The notes below the pieces were generated by a model. That model saw only the letters and a program-made list of their open reading frames with translations. It was not told the DNA's origin and made no database searches. From Pseudoalteromonas haloplanktis ATCC 14393 (lineage in GTDB: Bacteria > Pseudomonadota > Gammaproteobacteria > Enterobacterales > Alteromonadaceae), in contig NZ_AHCA01000011.1 of assembly GCF_000238355.1 (NCBI RefSeq), positions 1 through 64,000 of the forward strand: a stretch of DNA of 64,000 nt, written 5' to 3'. Shown here in pieces: positions 63,494 to 64,000 of the stretch. How positions within the stretch are numbered: position 1 is the first letter of the stretch; each line of letters begins with the position of its first letter. The position numbers and the translations under genes were made by a program.

Positions 63494-63924
63494 TCCTCTT
63501 CCTCTGTGCCAAGCTGTTTAGTCATTAGTACAACACACACGAAATAAGTTATCCCCATAAACATCACTAAGTGAGAAATACCTTGTCGTAACGAAATGAC
63601 CCCACTCGTTTGCAATACCGAATAAGCTAAGCCGAAAACTAAACTGCCACCTAAGGTAATCGCCATCGCATTTAAATGTAGCCGTTGCTGCAATTCATCC
63701 AAGCCTGATAAATGACGTTTATTTGCCATAATCATCATTATCCCCGCGCATATATTTATTATCACCGCCACTATGCTAAATAATGTATTCGTTTCAGCCC
63801 ATAATGATCCCGGCCCTATTGACGCCAGCGCCAACGTTAAAACCCATCCCAAAGTCCACTTTGCTAAATAAATTGTATTGAGTTTGTTGCGTTGCTTGAA
63901 TGTCAATCCTGTTTGTTGCTTCAT
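63490..63924 (-). CDS. Four-helix membrane protein coupled to XRE regulator
   Basis: A 144-residue integral membrane protein with four helices (about 20-40, 45-65, 85-105, 115-135) and a conserved-looking loop RHLSGLDELQQRLHLNAMAI, which recalls DUF2178-type proteins seen next to XRE regulators of the YozG kind. The role is unknown; it may sense the membrane and signal to the regulator. AGGTAGGA precedes the ATG. Confidence 0.75.
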   Translation of the reverse strand: MKQQTGLTFKQRNKLNTIYLAKWTLGWVLTLALASIGPGSLWAETNTLFSIVAVIINICAGIMMIMANKRHLSGLDELQQRLHLNAMAITLGGSLVFGLAYSVLQTSGVISLRQGISHLVMFMGITYFVCVVLMTKQLGTEEEE

Positions 63925-63938
63925 GATCCTACCTTCTT

Positions 63939-63968
63939 AGTAAAGTAAACTTGACCAAGTGTTGTCAA
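63939..63968 (-). promoter_or_regulatory. Candidate promoter with operator for the XRE operon
   Basis: TTGACA (63963-63968 on the minus strand) and TTTACT (63939-63944) lie 18 bases apart. Between them sits ACTTG-GT-CAAGT, a 5-bp inverted repeat (63949-63960), a good position for autoregulation by the XRE protein. The -10 box is weak. Confidence 0.45.
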
Positions 63969-64000
63969 TGCCAAACAAAAAGTCAAGCAAGCTTTACACA

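Overview
The window looks like chromosomal DNA of a marine gammaproteobacterium of the order Alteromonadales, most likely Pseudoalteromonas or a close relative. This is inferred from recognised proteins and gene order, not from a database search. The blocks barA/rlmD/relA/mazG/pyrG/eno, mutH/rppH/ptsP/lgt/thyA and csrA/alaS/recX match the known enterobacterial order with a few losses and insertions. The DNA is moderately AT-rich, and envelope genes are abundant (lipoproteins, TonB receptors, a DUF2986 peptide).

Layout. 1-1.1 kb: an AT-rich HNH-type protein and a small TPR-like protein lie just downstream of the 3' end of tRNA-Arg(CCU), which is followed by a 112-bp tandem repeat. 1.5-9.7 kb: a nine-gene envelope locus on the minus strand. 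In transcription order it holds a SPOR-like lipoprotein, two DUF4402 pilin-like subunits, a PapD-like chaperone, an atypical usher, a second SPOR-like lipoprotein and three tandem FlgO-domain lipoproteins. 9.8-16.2 kb: galU, then rppH-ptsP-tauE-lgt-thyA. 16.6-28.7 kb: mutH, eno, pyrG, mazG, relA, rlmD, barA and a metallophosphoesterase. 28.8-34.6 kb: a YcxB-like protein, csrA, a gene-free stretch, alaS, recX (without recA), a BPSS1780-type membrane protein and ribA. 34.9-37.0 kb: a YghU-type GST, a small lipoprotein and an OsmC-family protein. 37.1-45.0 kb: a TonB receptor, then an apparent calcium/YHYH module with a BaeSR-like two-component system. 45.1-47.2 kb: a flavin reductase, a zinc-ribbon protein and a two-helix K+ channel. 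47.3-55.4 kb: a YqiJ-like membrane protein, a flotillin and a 1734-residue AAA+ ATPase. 55.6-64 kb: an outer-membrane barrel, an exported M20 dipeptidase, DUF2986, an OprC-like copper receptor, DUF1499, an MFS transporter and an XRE/membrane-protein pair.

The most interesting parts are as follows. (1) In the chaperone-usher locus, two lipoproteins and the usher's own C-terminus all end in a SPOR-like module with the same C-x9-C cysteine pair, and three FlgO-type lipoproteins follow. (2) The YqiJ/flotillin/giant-AAA+ set is a candidate membrane-microdomain machine. (3) The two-component locus has two promoters sharing a 29-bp element (27 of 29 identical) that contains an 11-bp-period direct repeat. 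This is the form expected of an OmpR-family binding site, and it predicts the regulon from sequence alone. (4) A TonB receptor carries the CxxxM and HxM copper ligands of OprC at almost the same spacing, plus a 44-residue segment with 14 methionines.

Starts were moved from the longest ORF to an internal codon wherever a Shine-Dalgarno sequence or signal peptide clearly favoured it. All functional statements are by reading the protein sequences, without alignments.
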